DNA from: Lignipirellula cremea | GTDB lineage: Bacteria; Planctomycetota; Planctomycetia; Pirellulales; Pirellulaceae | NCBI RefSeq assembly: GCF_007751035.1 | Contig: NZ_CP036433.1 | Location: 8,041,001 to 8,105,000, forward strand | DNA length: 64,000 nt | Direction: 5' to 3' | In this document: in pieces, positions 62,122 to 64,000 of the stretch | Numbering within the stretch: position 1 is the stretch's first letter | Layout of the letters: each line of letters begins with the position of its first letter | Notes under the pieces: generated by a model | Seen by the model: only the letters and a program-made list of their open reading frames with translations | Database searches by the model: none | Told to the model about the DNA's origin: nothing | Translations under genes and position numbers: made by a program

Positions 62122-62742
62122 ATGAAGCTCGGACTCATTAGCGATGTCCACGAACAGATCGAACCGCTGCAGTTTGCCCTGGAGCGGTTCCGCCGCGACC
62201 CCGTCGATCAAATCGTCTTCCTGGGCGACCTGTTCGAGATGGGCGAGCACCTGCTCCAGGCGACGCAGACCCTGCACCAGGCAAGCGTGATCGGCGTCTG
62301 GGGAAACCACGACTTTGGCCTGACCCGACTGGGGCTGAACGACGAAGTCCGCTCCCGCTTTCCCGCCGAAGCGCTGCAATACACGCAGACGCTTCAGCCC
62401 TTCTTGCGGATCGAAGACTGCCACTTCAGCCATGTCGAACCCTGGCGAAATCCCGAGCGGCTGGAAGACCTGTGGTCGTACGACCGGCTGCCGACCGAAC
62501 CCGCTAGCGCGGCCCGCAGTTTCGCCGCGACCGACGCCCGGGTGATCTTTCTTGGTCACTTGCATCGCTTTGCCGCCGTCAGCGACCAGGGACCGCCGCT
62601 GGTCTGGCGCGGCGAAGCTCCGCTGCAGCTGCACGCGGGGCAGCGATACGTGGTGATCATCGCCGCTGTTTGCGACGCCCTGTGCGCGATGTACGATACA
62701 AGCACCGGCTGGCTCACGCCGATCGATCTCAGCCGGGATTAA
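62122..62742 (+). CDS. Metallophosphoesterase (calcineurin-like)
   Basis: A 206-residue cytoplasmic protein. The dinuclear metal motifs are in order: ISDVH (6-10), FLGDL (33-37), GNHD (61-64) and a late LGHLHRF. Such enzymes hydrolyse phosphomonoesters or diesters; the substrate is unknown. It begins 10 bases after the HEAT lipoprotein stop codon, so it is in the same operon. Confidence 0.88.
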   Translation: MKLGLISDVHEQIEPLQFALERFRRDPVDQIVFLGDLFEMGEHLLQATQTLHQASVIGVWGNHDFGLTRLGLNDEVRSRFPAEALQYTQTLQPFLRIEDCHFSHVEPWRNPERLEDLWSYDRLPTEPASAARSFAATDARVIFLGHLHRFAAVSDQGPPLVWRGEAPLQLHAGQRYVVIIAAVCDALCAMYDTSTGWLTPIDLSRD

Positions 62743-62932
62743 GGCTGCTTCTCCGCGAGCTTTCGGGAACCCGTGTAAGTGGACCAGGGCACAAGTCCCT
62801 TCCTCTTGGCGAACCCCTGCGGACCCGTAGCCGAGTCCACGACTCCTTACGTCTGGCTGTATCACAGCACGGATCTCTCCGCCGCACGCTTTCGGTGCGT
62901 CGGTTCTGCTTCACCTTGCAAGGAACGAAACG

Positions 62933-63487
62933 ATGTCTGTCCGCCTTTTTCATGCCCTGGCCCCGCTGCTTCTGCTGCTGCTCCTCAGCCCGCTCGCCAC
63001 GGCCGCCGATCCCGAAACGCCAGCGACCGAAACGCCAGCGACCGAAACGCCAGCGACGACTACGACCGAAGCAGATACGGCGGCCGGCGACGAGGACTCT
63101 CCGCCGGAACCGGAACCGCGGCAGGAGGCCGAAAAAGCAGAACAACCGTCCCTGATCGGAAAGTGGCAAGTCGTTTCGATTGTCGAAGGGGGGAAAGAGC
63201 AGGAGAAGAAAGACGAGGCAGTCGAGTTTACGAAAGACCAGTTCCTGCTGGGCGGCGCCGAGAAATCCCCCTTTAGCTATCTCGTGCGGCCCGATGCTTC
63301 GCCCGCCGAACTCGATCTGGTGTTTGAAACCCCCGGCATCCGCGTGAAGCTGCTGGGGATCTACGAGATCCAGAACGATACGCTGCGGCTCTGCCTGGCG
63401 GGGCCGGACAACAAACGTCCCACGGAGTTCGCCAGCCCGGAAGGCTCGCCTTACTCCCTGGCCACGCTCCAGCGAAAAGGACCGTAA
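62933..63487 (+). CDS. Planctomycetal TIGR03067-type exported protein
   Basis: A 184-residue protein. The signal peptide (LFHALAPLLLLLLLSPLATA) is followed by a Pro/Ala/Thr repeat (PATETPATETPATT, from a 15-bp DNA repeat) and an acidic linker. The globular part has SLIGKWQVVSIVEGG and a C-terminal beta-rich IYEIQNDTLRLCLAGPDNKRPTEFASPEGSPYSL, matching the pattern in the protein at 45977 (AEFASPADS). The fold is predicted beta-barrel-like; function is unknown. Confidence 0.82.
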   Translation: MSVRLFHALAPLLLLLLLSPLATAADPETPATETPATETPATTTTEADTAAGDEDSPPEPEPRQEAEKAEQPSLIGKWQVVSIVEGGKEQEKKDEAVEFTKDQFLLGGAEKSPFSYLVRPDASPAELDLVFETPGIRVKLLGIYEIQNDTLRLCLAGPDNKRPTEFASPEGSPYSLATLQRKGP

Positions 63488-63866
63488 GCGATTAATGGGG
63501 GAAAAATCCGCCTCATGTATGGTTTAACGGGAACGCAAGGCATGTTACATTTTTTGACAGGGTTTGAAGACGGGGACTTCGCCCTGAAAACCTGTGCCGT
63601 CGGGAGGGATCGTGAGAGCGTCTCTGGCGATTGATGCGAAGGTGCAGCAACTTGCCTTGAGCCGATTGCTTTCTTTCACCACTCCCTGCCCGGCAACGCG
63701 AATCGATGGTTTCTCGTTCATTTCTTAACCGACGCCCTGCCATGCTGTTCCCAGTTTTGCAATCGTCAGTCATGCAACCGCCAGCGACGCCTGGCCGCCG
63801 CGCCTCTGCGTAGCGTTTGATCACCAGGTTACGCACGTTTTCAATCCTTTGCGAGAACCCCAGCCT
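63488..63866. other. Intergenic region (379 bases)
   Basis: No convincing gene. The TTGACA at 63554-63559 has no -10 partner at the right distance. The region from 63559 to about 63595 can form an imperfect hairpin. Confidence 0.4.
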
Positions 63867-64000
63867 GTGACCTTTCAACTCAATCTCAGCTCCGAAACAG
63901 TCGAGCAGGTGCAACCCGCCGCGCCGCTGTGTGTGGAGCCGCAGTCCACCGTTCGCAAAGTGCTTGAACAACTACAAGCCGAGAACCGTGGCGCCGCCCT
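63867..64000 (+). CDS. CBS-domain protein, 5' end (truncated by window edge)
   Basis: A GTG at 63867 with GAGAA upstream opens a frame through the window end. The first 44 codons give MTFQLNLSSETVEQV, then PLCVEPQSTVRKVLEQLQAE. The last part, with ENRGAA at the edge, matches the start of a CBS domain (nucleotide-binding regulatory domain). The rest is missing. Confidence 0.65.
   Translation, partial: MTFQLNLSSETVEQVQPAAPLCVEPQSTVRKVLEQLQAENRGAA

Noticed and set aside
63513-63971. Minus-strand frame in the last intergenic region
   Set aside because: It runs across the start of the CBS-domain gene with no family signal or ribosome-binding site.

Overview
The window looks like chromosomal DNA of a planctomycete, most likely a Pirellula-type member of Planctomycetia. 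The G+C content is high. Hallmarks of the phylum include a Tat-exported DUF1501 protein, two small proteins of the planctomycetal TIGR03067 type, two pairs of ECF sigma factor plus serine/threonine kinase, a very large MoxR/DUF58/von Willebrand A operon, and a Gly-Tyr-rich secreted protein. The taxonomy is inferred from gene content. No rRNA, tRNA or CRISPR array was seen.

1-13 kb: a truncated exported protein, a secreted Gly-Tyr protein with a clear terminator, an HD phosphohydrolase, a zinc-ribbon membrane protein, a ceramidase-like exported hydrolase, an ECF sigma/WD40-kinase pair, DUF1501, a BON lipoprotein and a glycine-zipper stress-type protein. 13-21 kb: minus-strand genes for a small HEXXH membrane protein, an RNase Z-like beta-lactamase-fold hydrolase, an Ntn hydrolase (acid ceramidase/NAAA/C45-like) and a 1471-residue alpha/beta hydrolase fused to membrane segments and a long HEAT-like region. 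21-26 kb: hpt with a GT4 glycosyltransferase, an IS4-type element inserted in a palindrome, and a rhomboid protease divergent from an orphan ParA.

26-46 kb: a long minus-strand block. From upstream to downstream it encodes a prenyltransferase/squalene-oxidase-repeat exported protein, a BatA-type vWA protein, a second vWA/GATase-like protein, a DUF4175-like membrane protein, a 1705-residue exported protein with four separate tandem-repeat arrays, a MoxR ATPase, a DUF58 protein, a helix-turn-helix protein and a CPBP intramembrane protease. Two junctions overlap by ATGA, so the core is translationally coupled.

46-64 kb: a TIGR03067 protein, a small membrane protein and an SDR oxidoreductase. 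Then comes a plus-strand cluster of two exported TPR proteins, an ExbB/TolQ-type proton channel and three ExbD/TolR proteins, two of them a recent tandem duplication. This looks like a dedicated proton-motive-force energised envelope machine with no recognisable TonB or Pal nearby. A second sigma/kinase pair, a vWA protein, a nucleotide-transporter-like membrane protein, a HEAT lipoprotein, a metallophosphoesterase, another TIGR03067 protein and the start of a CBS-domain gene finish the window.

The best candidates for undescribed biology are the TPR-ExbB-ExbD3 cluster, the repeat-rich 1705-residue protein within the MoxR/vWA operon, and the hydrolase-HEAT giant. Two families of short dispersed hairpin repeats, and the IS inserted in a palindrome, are the most notable non-coding signals.
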